Assembly (NCBI GenBank): GCA_023362775.1
Contig: JALMGJ010000060.1
Location: forward strand, 1,188,501-1,252,500
Direction: 5' to 3'
DNA length: 64,000 bases
Source: Charina bottae
Taxonomy: Eukaryota; Chordata; Lepidosauria; Squamata; Charinaidae
The notes below the pieces were generated by a model. The model ran no database searches. It worked only from the letters and a program-made list of their open reading frames with translations, and was not told where the DNA came from. The position numbers and the translations under genes are program-made. Positions 1-11,663 of the stretch are shown piece by piece (position 1 is the stretch's first letter; each line of letters starts with the position of its first letter).

Positions 1-879
1 ATTTTGGATATGCCTTCAGATTAGGATTCTAGAATAAGATACCTTTAGCCCTCTTTTCCCGGTTCTGATCCAAATCTCAGTTTATTACATGGGAGGTGTC
101 TACTACCTTTATGGAACAGTTGACTTCTAGAAGTACTATATGAACAGTTAATTCTCCTGGGGTTCATCCATACACCCTCCTCTAGGCAGCTCTCCTTTTA
201 GACAATGTAGATGGATGGGTTGATTCTAAGACCACACATAATATTTTGAAGACAGTTTAGAACTGGTTAAAGCTTCTCCAAATGTTACCATACCTTTATT
301 TAACTCTGCCCACTTCAAGCTGTCAAGTAGGAAGAGTTTTTATTTCCTAAACTCTTCCTGATTAAAAATAAATTATGGGTTGCAGCACTACAGTCAAGAC
401 TACCATCGTTATCTGTTCCTTCTGTAGAATGGGCTCTCCTAAGAGAAATGTCACTTGATTATTGATATATGAACTTTCTACTGTCCAGGAAAGTAAGAAA
501 AGGAATATAAAGAGGTTTATATTCACCCACCCATACAGACCGGTATCTGCACAAAAATTCCAATCACCACCCACGACAAAAGAGAGGCATGATCAAAACC
601 TTGGTGGATCGTGCTAATCAAAACAGTGAAACCCAATTTCTCAACAATGAACTTAACCATCTGAATTGGGTCCTACAGGCGAATGGCTATTCCAAAAATG
701 AAATAAAAATTTTTAAACATTTATAAGAACAGACACTGGAGGGAATCTGGGACCCTCTAAATGTTGCTGAATTAACTGTTCTCAGTAATGCTAGCCAATG
801 GGGAGGGATGCTGTGCCTTTTAGTTCCCCAAATCTCCAGCCTTGCCATTAACTCCAGGTGGGACCCTCCTGCTCCATTA

Positions 880-1197
880 AAGGTAAAGGTTTCCCCCCGC
901 ACATTTGTGCAGTCGTGTCCGACTCGAGGGGCCGGTGCTCATCTCCGTTTGTTAGCCGAAGAGCCAGCGTTGTCCGAAGACGCTTCCGCGGTCATGTGGC
1001 CAGCATGACGCACGCGGAACGCTGTTACCTACCCACCGAAGTGGTACCTATTAATCTACTTGCATTTGCATGCTTTTGAATTGCTAGGTTGGCAAGAGCT
1101 GGGGCGAGTGCGGGAGCTCACTCCATCACGCGGGGCTAGGGATTGCAATCTTCCGATTGACAAGCCTGGCGTCTTACCCGCTGAGCCACCATGCCCC
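880..1197 (-). mobile_element. tRNA-derived SINE, full length, with 12-bp target duplication
   Basis: Read on the minus strand, the element starts with a tRNA-like head. It has an A-box-like TGGCTCAGCGG and a degenerate B box, followed by a roughly 220-bp body ending in TTTACCTTT. A perfect 12-bp target duplication (CCTGCTCCATTA) flanks it at 868-879 and 1198-1209, so the ends are exact. Three relatives occur at 6951, 11330 and 19725, all in the same orientation. The family resembles squamate tRNA SINEs; I do not assign an exact subfamily. Confidence 0.85.
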
Positions 1198-1528
1198 CCT
1201 GCTCCATTACACCCTGGCAAAAATAAGAAGCTAGAGCTTTTTATACAAACTAGTCCATAAAACATCAGACCGTACTGTCTGGTAACAAGTGGTGAGGGTG
1301 GGGAAGGTTCTTTTAGAGAACTAAAAGTTTATCAGTCATTTTTTTCCTTTCTGGATTCTCAAGAGTATGTGGGTGTATTGTATGATGCCAACAACTTAGA
1401 AGATTACCAGCGTGTAAATCTGTTCAGACTGTGGTAACTCATGTCATATTTTTCCAAGCCATGGTGTTGTAATTATTTCCTCCTTCTCTTAAATATATAC
1501 CTGAAATTTTATCTCTGAATGATAGGCT

Positions 1529-2440
1529 TTAATGAGGAACTATTACAGTACGTTTTGCTTTTATTTTGTCATTACATGTCATTGAACAAAGAAAGATGGT
1601 CAACTCAATACAAATGAAAGATATGCTCATCAAAACAGCCAATTCATTTAAATGTGGAGTCCTTGGTGCTCTCTGAACTTTGTTGTTTTCTTGCAGACGT
1701 TTCATTGCCAGGCTAGGCAACATCTTCAGTGCAAAAAGAAGAGCTTCACTTGCTCTCTGTTTATATACCATGGCTTGTCCTGCTTGTATTGGTGGAAGTG
1801 TTGTTCTCTCCTTAGTAGTTCCTTGATTGGGCTGTTGTTTGCTACTTGGTTGATTGACTGAGTTAATAGTTCCTTGATTAGGGTATATTGTGCTGTTTGA
1901 TTGTTCCTCTGGTGCTAATCTTGCTGTTAATCTTTGCATATCTGGCTGATGATTGCTGGCAAGGAGGTGTTCTGGTCTTCTGGCTTTTCTATTGTCTCTT
2001 ATGAATGGTATGTAAATGTTGTTTACCTCTATGTGTCTGTTGATGGCTGCTTTGTCTGAGTGCCACGCTTCTAGGAATTCTTTAGCATTTTTGGACTTGG
2101 CTTGGTTTAAGATGCTCACAGTTTCCCAGTTGAAAGTATGGTTAAGTCTGTCCATGTGTTGTGAGATTAAGGAGTTTTCATCGTGTCTTCTGACTGCTAG
2201 CTGGTGTTCGTGGATGCGTTCTGCTAGTCTTCTGCTGGTCTGTCCTACATAGTGGCTGTTACAGTCCTTACACTGTATGTTGTAGATAACTCCTGTTTTT
2301 TCTTCTTGGGCTACTGGGTCTTTTGGGTTACTTACAATGTTCTGAAGGGTTTTGGTTGGTTTGTGTGCTATGGTGATGCCATGTGGTTGTAACAGACTAT
2401 TAGTAGTTTCTGAGATGTTTCTGATATATGGCAGTGTAAT
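1529..2440 (-). mobile_element. Penelope-like retroelement, 3' part with GIY-YIG endonuclease
   Basis: One minus-strand frame reads through a GIY-YIG nuclease-like stretch (GVIYNIQCKDCNSHYVGQTS, around 2280-2200). It continues with ARG/LEU/HIS-rich helices (RRLAERIHEHQLAVRRH) and a 208-residue open tail from 2155 to 1529. GIY-YIG endonucleases fused behind a reverse transcriptase are the signature of Penelope-like elements. The reverse transcriptase itself is absent here, so this is a 5'-truncated copy. The terminal segment (about 1650-1790) recurs at 45.13-45.35 kb and 49.63-49.77 kb. It lies antisense in a GRIN3A intron. Confidence 0.8.
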
Positions 2441-3424
2441 CTGTCATTTAAATGTTTCAGTTAAAGCCCATTTACCCATTTTATGCAAGGCTGCTCCATT
2501 TTGATGCCTTAACTCAATCTCACTAATTAACATGTGGATCAATTGCTTGGGGTGTTCCTTGGAGGGAGGGGCTTGTGCAGGAAATGGCCTGATGGACAGT
2601 CTGTCTCCTAAAGTTCTTATTCACATCATTCATTATTCTCATTATGAAGAGATAGTTATGAACTGATCAGATGCTAGCTAGGTTTAATAAAGAGTAAACA
2701 ATGTAACTTTAATTTTGTTCATAGCCAAGGTGGTAGTTTTAAAATCTGCCCCTGTGGAATAAGTGTGTTTAAGATTATAGATCTAAGTTCTGGCTCACAA
2801 ATCCATGAATGCGTGTTTGTAAATATGATCTCTGAGACTCCTTTTCTCAGGATCCCAGATTTCTTAATCAAATTAGCTAGATTCAAAGAAGGCTAGTTCT
2901 AAATTTCAGGAGTTTTCCAGAAAATTGCTCTTTGACATCAGCATTCCTCTTGAAATCATTAACTTCTGCTGGTGAGTTAACTTTCTCCCCAGAGTAAAGA
3001 CTCCCAAAGTTCAGCGTAGTAATGCTTCAGGGAATTGTGGGTTACTTAAAACGGCCAGCAGTTCACAACCACCTCTCACTGCTACTAAGCAAGCCCAAAG
3101 GCAGGCAGACCTTATCATTGAGTATGCAATTGTATGTTTGAACCCCGCCAATAGGTTGGGCCCAGCAGCTTCAAGAATTCCTGATGCTGGAACCAAGTTT
3201 AATTCCATTTCTCATACAACTAAAACTCTCTTGTGCCATGGAGATTCTGTAAATTTTCATTTCTGGCTACAGCCCATTATGTGGCATCAAATGAACTCCA
3301 GAGGATTTCCTGGAAAGAAAATCAAATGGAAGGGGTGTGTAAAATAAGCATCAATATTGCTGTATATGTATTCCCATTTTACAAACATCATTCATGCATT
3401 GATTTCCTTTTCCTTTTCTAACAG

Positions 3425-3589
3425 ACCCTGCAAATGGGCATCAAGCACTTTTCTGGGCTATTTGTGATGCTGTGTGTTGGATTTGGTCTGTCTATTCTCA
3501 CTACCATTGGAGAACATATCATATACAGACTGATGATACCACGAATTAAAAAGAAATCCAAGATGACATATTGGCTCCATACAAGTCAG
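3425..3589 (+). CDS. GRIN3A: GRIN3A exon: last transmembrane segment
   Basis: The exon has 55 whole codons, phase 0 at both ends, with AG at 3423-3424 and GT at 3590-3591. It encodes [11 protein letters not shown], the M4 helix and a basic juxtamembrane stretch ([16 protein letters not shown]), the cytoplasmic exit of the receptor. Confidence 0.93.
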
Positions 3590-3775
3590 GTACATATGCC
3601 TAAGTAAGTCTCTGAAAGGGAATGATCTAATTCTGAATGGACTGAACACAAAGTCCTGCTGAAATGATTGGATTGAATACATGGCATTTCCAGGACTCTT
3701 CTTGAGATCTTATCACATCCCAACTGTGATTAGGAAACAAAACCTGGGATAAAATTATCTATCTATCTATCTATC

Positions 3776-3831
<56 letters not shown>

Positions 3832-6800
3832 CAAAGCTGGAAAACAGACTCAGGTTTAAGTAGTTGGGATTAATCGCAAATTAATCCTTTTGGACCTTTT
3901 GTGGAATAGCATTTGGCGGGAAGACGAGCACAGCATTTATTCATTCATTCATTTGATTTTTTTATGCATCTTTCCAACTGACTCTGGGTGGCTCACAAAA
4001 TAAAAAAAAAACAAAAATAAGAATAAGAATACCATATAAAAATTAGCATGCTTTTCACTAAGAAAAGTTTTTGTTTTTTGAGAAAAATACATCATGTAGT
4101 TCTATGAAAAGTGACTCAGGAATCATACAATTGGCCGGCAAACGAACTTTCTCAAAAGATTTGGAGCTCCTTCCTTGATTGTTAACAGGGTTGCACATAC
4201 TGATACAGAAAAATCACATTTCTTTAGATTTGTTTTTCCTAGTAAGGTTTCTGATTACTTACAATATCTAGCAATTGCAGATACAGTAATATCTTCTGGA
4301 TTTCAACTAGAGTGTCTCAAAGCTACATACCAACTATACTACACCCATTTTAGTAATATATTTCTACCTCTCCTACATGGATAGAAGGTACAAAACTTTT
4401 ATCTGTTTTCATATTATAAATAATATGCATTAAAGTGGAAAGGGCACTCATTTGTGAACATTATCCTAAATTTATGTATTCCAAAAATGTAGTTGTTCAA
4501 ATTAAAATTTCCAAGATTCCAAAATGCCCTATAACTTATGTTCACCATGAGCATCAACATCTCTATGGTGAATTTCCTACTCCAAGCACAGCATGAGCTG
4601 GAGCCACAACAGAGAGACATCACATCAGTCTTGTGGGTTGGTTTGGCCTGCAGTTGTCCATATGGTCCATTGGACTGTTCTTAACTTCTACCCATAGGCT
4701 CCCTCAATCCACAATATAAGCTCTCAGAAACAATGAAATGTTGCTGGTGAGCTTTCTGCGCCTCAGTCATTGTTAGTCAAGGGACACAAAAAGCAAACCA
4801 TACTTACTAGTTCCCTCCTTGCTTTCTCCTTCTCAGCTGCCCACCCTCTTCTTTTCTGTGCACCTCTTAACATTCACTGGGTAAAAGAGAAGAATGCCAT
4901 GAATTTCTGCCATCAGAGCATTCTTCTGGGTTGATTCCTCTCTTTCCTGTAATCTCTATGGTGTGGAGGAACAAGCAGTTACATTTGCAGTGTGGTTATT
5001 CTCTAATGCTTCTTTGTCCCAGACAAGAAAAACCATTCTCATTGCATTCAGCCACATGACCATCTGGATTGGGAACCTGCAGCCCTACAGATACTGCTGA
5101 AACACAGCCCTTCCCCCAGCCTCCTATTCTGTGTGTAGGTACTGTATAGTTAACATCTAGATGGTCATACCTTGCCCATTTCCAATCTAAAAACACAGAA
5201 TTGGTATATTTAGTCAGCCTATTGGCCCATCTCACCTACAATTAGTTACCCTGACTGGCAGCACTCCTGGCTGTATGGCTGAATCTCTAACCTTGCCTCT
5301 GCCTCCCCCAGCTCTGTCCTAGGAAAGTTCAGGATTGACTCTGCATGCAACCTTCTAATCTACAGCCCTTCACTAAACTGCAATATTAGCAAATATGGGG
5401 AGCTGAAACTTAGGACTTGCCATACAAAATTCAGTAACAATGATAAATTAGGCAAACAGTTTTATTTTCATACTGCATTCCCTACAGAGTCCCCATTTTA
5501 TATTCAATCTGCCTAAAATGCCAGGACAATTTCCCTTCTGATTAATTTATTTTGGGTTTTTCCTCTAGCGACTGCACCGCGCTCTAAACAGCTCATTTAC
5601 GGAAGACAAGCGCCAGCTCAAAGCAAAGCCAGTTGAAAAGAAGTAAGAAGAACAAGTCTTTAATCTCTTGTTTGCAGTTGCATCTGTAGATAAGGATTCC
5701 CCAGACATGTTTTTTCTTTTGTTTTGTTGAATTGTGTAATGCAGTCACACATTGTAAAAAAAGTGCAAAGTTTTATTTATTTTGGGGTCAAGAGAGTCAC
5801 ATATCAGAAAGGACTACTTCAGCTATATGACTTTCCCTGAAATAATACTTCCATTGACTGGAATAATAATACCATTGAATAATACCATTGACTGACTTAC
5901 TATGGCCTAATACATAGTATTCAGGCAGCAACTCTTTTTCTGTTTGAGACCACAGTCCTTTAGGAATAATGTGTTAGGGGCTGCAGGGTGATCAGGGCAT
6001 CATGACAGGTAGGTGAAGAGTGGTACCTCTAAGGGGTACCATAGCTGGCCTTAATCTGACCCTGGAAGACAACCTGCTTTTTCTCAACTGGAAGTATTTA
6101 TACCAAAAACTAAAGTCTGTTGCCTGCTTAATGAGGGCATTTATTTAATCAGAAGAACAGAGGGAGAGCACTGCTGGATCAGACCAAAGGCTTTTTTTAC
6201 TTCAGCATGCCCTTTGCAGATTGTCGGCCAGATGTTCCTGAGAAGCTCACAAGAGGACATGAGGACCACAGCCTCCCATGTTTTAATTGAAGATGACATA
6301 ATGTGGGAGGCAGGTTTTCTTCTGCTGATAAGAGGCAGCTGGCTCAGATGCTTCTCATTCATGCATTATAGACTAGGAAAAGATCAGAATGCAGGGGAAC
6401 TGCAAGGCCTTGTTGAGATAGCCTGTTGAAGGCATTCACAGGTCAAGTCCCACAGATAAAAAACAAAACAAAAAGAGAAGCAGTTTGATTTTTTCCCCAG
6501 AGATTCTTTTCTGAATTTAACTTATTTCAAACAACCTTCAATCAGAAGGTTCAATCAGAACAAAGCTAGTTGGCTGGTTGAGCTGTGTTGAACAGCTATG
6601 TTTAGAAAACCCTGTTACGTTAAACCTCTCTTAGCATCTCTGTCTATAGGAGTAGTACAAATGGGTCAGTTCTTCTTAGCCATAAACATGAAAGATGTAC
6701 ATGAAGTCAAAAGATGGACCCCAAAGTCATCACAGTGCTGTCCAGCTTCAAGCTATTTTGAATGTGCATTTCTTTCTTGCCTTTTCAAGGCAAGGTTGCC

Positions 6801-9185
6801 AGGTTACAATTTATCTGATATTTTTACCTCGCACAGTGCCACTGTGTTGCTTACCCTGTCATGGAACTTCTCTCTAAAGCCAATTCACAAGCTGACTCTG
6901 CAACGCTGCATCAGATTTGATAGGTGCACTTTCAGCTTCCTGATATTCTTTAAAGGTAAAGGTTCCCCCCCGCACATTTGTGCAGTCGTGTCCGACTCTA
7001 GGGGCTGGTGCTCATCTCCGTTTGTTAGCCGAAGAGCCAGCGTTATCCAAAGACGCTTCCATGGTCATGTGGCCGGCATGATGCACGTGGAACGCTGTTA
7101 CCTACCCACCGAAGCGGTACCTATTAATCTACTTGCATTTGCATGCTTTCGAATTGCTAGGTTGGCAAGAGCTGGGGCGAGTGCGGGAGCAAACTCCGTC
7201 ACGCGGGGATTCGAATCTCTGAACTTGCGATCTTCCGATCGACAAGCCTGGCGTCTTATGACACAAGTAATAAGACTCATGCCTGCCTGTATTTTTCTAG
7301 AGATCCTGCTTTGTCGGTTTTTCCCATGTCCCCTATAATAAGCCTAGTCTGACCATAAAGAAATTTTTAGAAATCTGACAGAACTAAATCCCTAGGTGAA
7401 TGGGACTTTCTAAATGGTTTTTGATAATAAGAAATATTCTATTTGAAATGTTGGGGCCAAGAACCCTGTAGAATGAAGAGTTGAGCACCAGCATGGAAAT
7501 ATCTCTGCCATGTTGTATTTCTATGGTGGATTCCTACGCAATCTACCTGGGGTCAAGTTGCCAAACCACAGAGATAGCGATAACAAATCATTTGCAATTA
7601 AACAGAGTAAAGAATGACCTCTGCTCCTCAGTAACTCTGATCTATGCTTTTAGATCAGAGCTTTCCAAACTGTGTGTCGTGACACAAAAGTGTGTCGCCA
7701 CACACAGCGTGGTGTGTTGCCACACCACCCGGAAGCGGCAGCGCGCGCGTGCACGGCGGCGGCCATGCACGCGCGCGCCACCGCACGCCCCCCGCGCCGC
7801 CGCACGCCCCCCCCGTGCCGTCGCCATGCGCACGCGCCGCCGCACACACCCCCGCGCCGTCGCCGTGCGCGCACCGCCGCTGCCACTGGTGTGTCGCCAG
7901 CGGCAGCACTTTGGAAAGCTCTGTTTTAGATAATTGTGTATGAAAGATAGAAATGAGTAATGCTGAAACAAAATTGCTGACATATTACAGTCCCTGAGAA
8001 ACACAACCAATATGCTTTCTTCAGTCACACACTTTTCAGAAAGCTGTTTTTTTCAATACCATACATGTAGGGTTGCATTGTTTTTTTTAAAGCATCCAAA
8101 ATAAAAAGACAAAATTCTCTATATAAAGAAAAAGATCACACAGGATATAGCTTTTTAAAAAAATGCTTGAAACCCTGCCTCAGCCTACCATAGCCACAAA
8201 ATAGGAGTTGAGAAATCTTTGGCTTTCCAGATATCATGTGCAATTTCCAGCTAACCCCACTGATGAAGATATAACTCAGCGGCCTCTGGAAGGCCAGTTT
8301 CCTCCAAGGCTCGTTCCAGCTTGGTGTTTCTACCATTCTTCTTGTCCATCCTTGCATATTAAAACTTGGACCAGAAGGCCAGATTCTCTGTAATTTAGCC
8401 TCATGCCCCAGTTCCTGGAAAGACAGAGCAAGGATATGGGGCCTTAGCCTCCAAAAGCTGCTAGCAGACTTCTTGTAAGCATCTGAGGAGCCATAATAGG
8501 AAAGCAAGATGCTGGGCTAGATGGAGCTCTTGTCCAGTCAGAAGGATTATTCATAAAGCAGCAACAGGTTTATGATTGTTTTGTTGTTTGGTCAGCCTGA
8601 ACATGTGCTGGACTTCAGCTGGCAGACAGGGCTGGATCCAATTAGACAAGCTCACAAGCAATCCAAAACCGCAATAGAGTAAAGAAACGTAGCTAGGGGA
8701 GAAGCTGGAATGATGGGTCTAGGAAGAGTCATCACTGGAAGAGTAATCTGGGGTTCATACATGGTTTCTTTTCCTAGTGTACCTCACTAAGTAGGTTCAA
8801 ATATATGATGAGCTCCTAATTCCTTGTGTGAACATCTTTCTGCAGGTCCAGTCCCAGGAACAGTCAGGTTTCAGTATGGAACACTGCTAGCCCTGGCAAC
8901 TGCCACAGAAGGAAATATATCTGCAGTGTCGAAAAACCGAGTGAAGTGATGCTCAAACAGCTGCGGCACGATGTAGCTCTCCCCCCCTTGAAGCAAGACT
9001 CTCCAAGGTCACTGACTACCAATGGGAAAGCAGACGCTCTGAACACTGCTAGGACCTCAGTGATCCAGGAACTCTCAGAACTGGAGAAGCAGATCGAAGT
9101 GATCAAGCAGGAACTGCAGTTAGCCATGAGCAGAAAACTGGAGCTGGAGGAATTTCAGAGGACAAACAGGACTGTGGAGCTTTGA
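3425..9185 (+). CDS. GRIN3A: GRIN3A C-terminal part (GluN3A NMDA receptor subunit), three last coding exons
   Basis: Exons 3425-3589, 5569-5642 and 8846-9185 join in frame (165+74+340 nt) to give 192 residues and a TGA stop. GluN3A is a glycine-binding NMDA-receptor subunit of neuronal membranes that lowers calcium permeability. The visible part covers the end of the ligand-binding lobe, the last membrane segment ([19 protein letters not shown]) and the cytoplasmic tail. The tail ends with a charged coiled-coil-like helix ([20 protein letters not shown]). The text matches the mammalian GluN3A C terminus closely through the membrane helix and the final helix and diverges in the middle of the tail. 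The upstream exons (about 900 residues in mammals) are outside the window. All introns are GT-AG. Confidence 0.93.
3590..5568 (+). other. GRIN3A: GRIN3A penultimate intron (phase 0)
   Basis: This is a GT-AG intron. It contains a TATC microsatellite (3756-3832) and a degraded L2/CR1-like 3' end read on the minus strand near 3955-4015. The rest (4020-5568) is AT-rich and shows no gene. Confidence 0.8.
3756..3832. repeat. (TATC)n microsatellite
   Basis: About 18 tetranucleotide units run with a single interruption (ATCATC near 3775). It lies in a GRIN3A intron and is likely polymorphic in length. Confidence 0.97.
5569..5642 (+). CDS. GRIN3A: GRIN3A exon: cytoplasmic tail, proximal
   Basis: 74 nt follow a TCCTCTAG acceptor and end at AA with donor GTAAGA, so the last codon is split 2+1 with the next exon. 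It encodes [20 protein letters not shown], matching the mammalian sequence after the M4 exon. Confidence 0.92.
6951..7258 (-). mobile_element. tRNA-derived SINE, 5' truncated
   Basis: Same family as 880-1197, from the TTTACCTTT tail end at 6951 to the B-box region (GATTCGAATCCC read on the minus strand, about 7206-7217). It stops at 7258 just before the A box, so it has lost its internal promoter half. The body is very similar to the other three copies. Confidence 0.85.
7656..7923. mobile_element. hAT-type MITE, GC/CpG-rich, with 8-bp target duplication
   Basis: Inverted ends CAGAGCTTTCCAAA and TTTGGAAAGCTCTG are flanked by an exact 8-bp direct repeat TTTTAGAT (7648-7655 and 7924-7931), the hallmark of hAT insertion. 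The 268-bp interior is made of CG-rich stretches that read as arginine/alanine-rich frames on both strands. Those frames are compositional and not genes. Relatives lie at 50072, 51130, 51461 and 59182. Confidence 0.9.
8846..9185 (+). CDS. GRIN3A: GRIN3A last coding exon
   Basis: The acceptor CTTTCTGCAG ends at 8845. The first base completes the split AAG codon, followed by 112 codons and TGA at 9183-9185. It encodes the distal tail, including [10 protein letters not shown] and the C-terminal helix [17 protein letters not shown], both strongly conserved with mammals. The middle (about 8900-8990) is less conserved. Confidence 0.93.
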
Positions 9186-9544
9186 GGGGTTCACCCTCAT
9201 TCCACATCAGACTGTAATAATTTGTATTGCACCCTCGCCTTTGGGTTTTGTTTTTGTTTTTATGTAATGCCAGGAAGTGGCACCACAGTCAGCAAGCAAT
9301 AGGTCTACAGTCTACAGTAGCTCCTGCCTTCCTGCAAAGTCAACACTGACAAAAGATGGCCGCATTCTGGTTACCAGGGTATTTCAAAGCAGCAATGGGT
9401 CTTTCTCTGTGGGAAGTTTTAGCCTAGTAAAAAGGCTGATCTCAGGCTACAGGGAATTTGAAGCCTCCACACAGCACCTATTTTCCTTCTCACTGCAATT
9501 AAATGAATTTTCCACTTTTTAGTTTTTTCTCTGCATTAATTAAA
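9186..9544 (+). other. GRIN3A: Probable GRIN3A 3' UTR
   Basis: The stretch after the stop has no canonical AATAAA. Two ATTAAA variants at 9498-9503 and 9539-9544 are the nearest plausible polyadenylation signals. The real 3' end could lie further downstream. Confidence 0.45.
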
Positions 9545-10541
9545 ACAAAAGAGCAAGTGACTTAAAAAGTTTATTCACAATTGTTCTTTGCATGGATTTT
9601 GCTGTTTAACGTTTTTAAGCTTACAGTATATAGTTGTCCCTCAAACTGTGGGCTCCAAGGGCCCTGTGGATGCTGGCCTTCTCTGTAATTTCCATCAGCC
9701 AGTCACAAGAGGAGTACAGATATTCCCTGCAAAATCAGATGCAAAGATGCAGGCCTACAAATTAGTAAGGGTTTCAATTATACACCATTCTCAACTATCC
9801 ATTATTGAAAAATGATACCACTCTTGGAGAGAAATCCTCAGGATGGTTTACAAAAATTGGGGATTAAGGTAGAAGCATTTGGGACTCTGCCACTTCTGAA
9901 GGCAAACAAGGGAGTATCCGTTCTGAATGTTCAGCCACATTAAAAAATGAAAGAAAACTGGTTTTGGTTAAACCTTTTGCTCCAAGGCATTATGTAACTA
10001 CATCCCAAACATCTTTTATATGGAGAAGCATTCAAAATATGGATTCCCGTCTCCAAGTTAACTGGTAAAGTCTAGCACTCCAATCATTCTAACTATTCTT
10101 TATAATATGTGTAGATTGCTTCTCAGTGACAGGTACCATCTTATATTTCCTGCTGTTTCCCTTCTCAGAATTGCCAAAATAAGGTCCACCCAACTTTCTC
10201 TACTACATAAAATAATCCTACAGCCATTCTCAGCAGATGTTGTAGACTCACACTCCAATTTTGTTCAAAGGTAGTATTTAAGATTCTTTCATTTTAGGTT
10301 CCAAACAGAGTGGGGCTTTATTTTTTGAGTGGTTCACTTAAAACAAACAAGCAAAAAAAAAAAGCCTTGAATTGTAAAACTTTTTGCTTCAATGTGTTAA
10401 GTGCTTATAGGAAAATTTGTACTTGGCAAAGCATTCAAAATGGTTTCCTGTCTCCATCTTAACTTGTACCAGTCAAAACCCTATTAATCTCATTTTGGTT
10501 ATTAGGTGTACATCAACATTCAGTAACCCAATGAAGCATTA

Positions 10542-11133
10542 TAGGTAGACCTCACTTCCCGACTGCCTAATTTAGCAACCATTTGAAGTTAAGACAGTGT
10601 AAAAAAAAAGAAGCTTTGCATTTAAAACTGTTGCAACGTTCTGCAGTCACGTAATTGCCATTTCTGTACCTCACAACTGGCTTGCGACAAGCAGAGTGAT
10701 GGAGAATGCGGAAGTAAAATCATACGTCGTGGTCACATGATGTTTCCCTTAACGACTGAAGTGGAAGTGAGGTCATACATCCATCAGTGAGAGTCAGTTT
10801 GGTCTAGTGGTTAAGGCAATGGGCTAGAAACCAGGAGACTGTGAGTTCTAGTCCCGCCTTAGACATGAAAGCCGGCTGGGTGTCCTTGGGCCAGTCACTC
10901 TCTCTCAGCCCAACTCACCTCATAGGGTTGCTGTTATGGGAAAAATAGGAGGAAGAAGGAGTATTAGGTATGTTCGCCGCCTTGAGTTATTTATAAAAAA
11001 TAATAAAGGCAGGATAGAAATAAAATAAATAAATAAAAATAAATCACAGTCATGTGATTTTCCACTTAGCAACCACGGGGCTTAGCAACAGAGTTGCCAG
11101 TTCTAGTTGTGTTAGCTAAGCAAGGACTACCTG
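10542..11133. mobile_element. Tc1/mariner-like MITE interrupted by a SINE
   Basis: The left end is a GGTAGACCTCACTTC variant and the right end reads GCTAAGCAAGGACTACCTG. Both sit next to TA dinucleotides, as expected for Tc1/mariner integration. A SINE (10789-11044) has inserted inside, so the MITE is the older element. Related copies are at 14284, 21287, 24719 and 50548. Confidence 0.75.
10789..11044 (+). mobile_element. Sauria-type tRNA SINE with L2-like tail
   Basis: The tRNA-like head (A-box-like GGTCTAGTGGTTAAGG; B-box-like GAGTTCTAGTCCC) is followed by a body with GGGCCAGTCACTCTCTCTCAG. The tail reads TTCGCCGCCTTGAGTTATTT and ends in (AAAT)n. This tail differs from the Bov-B-like tails of the copies at 26640, 40132, 46517 and 58865 and is shared with 30607. 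Confidence 0.8.
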
Positions 11134-11329
11134 TATATTTTTGGACAAAGTTCTGCTGTTTTGCTACTGTTTTCAGGCCAGACCCTGACATTTTCCAGGT
11201 CTTTGCTTCGACAAAAGAATCCCCTAGCTGTCCTTGACACGATATATGGCCTGCGCTCATTTTTCAAATGTAAAAGGAGCAGTTTTAAAGCTACATGTTA
11301 AAATGGGTTTTTTGAAGGTGTTTTTTGTT

Positions 11330-11663
11330 TAAAAAGGTAAACGTTCCCCCAGCACATTTGTGCAGTCGTGTCCGACTCTAGGGGCCGGTGCTCATCTCCG
11401 TTTGTTAGCCGAAGAGCCAGCGTTGTCCGAAGACGCTTCCACGGTCATGTGGCCGCATGACGCGCGCGGAACGCTGTTACCTACCCACCGAAGTGGTACC
11501 TATTCATCTACTTGCATTTGCATGCTTTCGAATTGCTAGGTTGGCAAGAGCTGGAGCTAGTGCGGGAGCTCACTCCGCACGCAGGGCTAGGGATTCGAAC
11601 CTCCGAACTTGCAATCTTCCGATCGACAAGCCTGGCGTCTTACCCGCTGAGCCACCACGCCCC
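11330..11663 (-). mobile_element. tRNA-derived SINE, full length
   Basis: Same family and orientation as 880-1197, with a complete tRNA-like head. The A box is near 11650 and the B-box-like GGTTCGAATCCC near 11592-11603, both read on the minus strand. It is flanked by a 10-bp duplication GTTTTTTGTT at 11320-11329 and 11664-11673. Confidence 0.85.

Larger units (their letters stand above)
1..3424 (+). other. GRIN3A: GRIN3A intron, 3' part
   Basis: No exon is seen upstream of the one at 3425, so this is read as the 3' part of a GRIN3A intron whose 5' end is outside the window. It holds a SINE (880-1197) and a Penelope-like fragment (1529-2440), both on the minus strand. The rest (1-867 and 2450-3424) is AT-rich unique-looking DNA in which I see no gene. 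The intron ends with a pyrimidine tract and AG at 3423-3424. Confidence 0.75.
5643..8845 (+). other. GRIN3A: GRIN3A last intron
   Basis: This is a GT-AG intron of 3.2 kb. It holds a head-less SINE (6951-7258, minus) and a GC-rich hAT MITE (7656-7923). The other parts (5643-6950, 7259-7655, 7932-8845) show no coding exon or clear repeat. Confidence 0.8.

Noticed and set aside
6598..7338. 246-codon plus-strand open frame
   Set aside because: Its second half is the antisense of a SINE and the first half has no recognisable domain; it lies in a GRIN3A intron.
7642..8028. Arg/Ala-rich frames on both strands at 7.7-7.9 kb
   Set aside because: Inside a GC-rich hAT MITE with exact ends; compositional.
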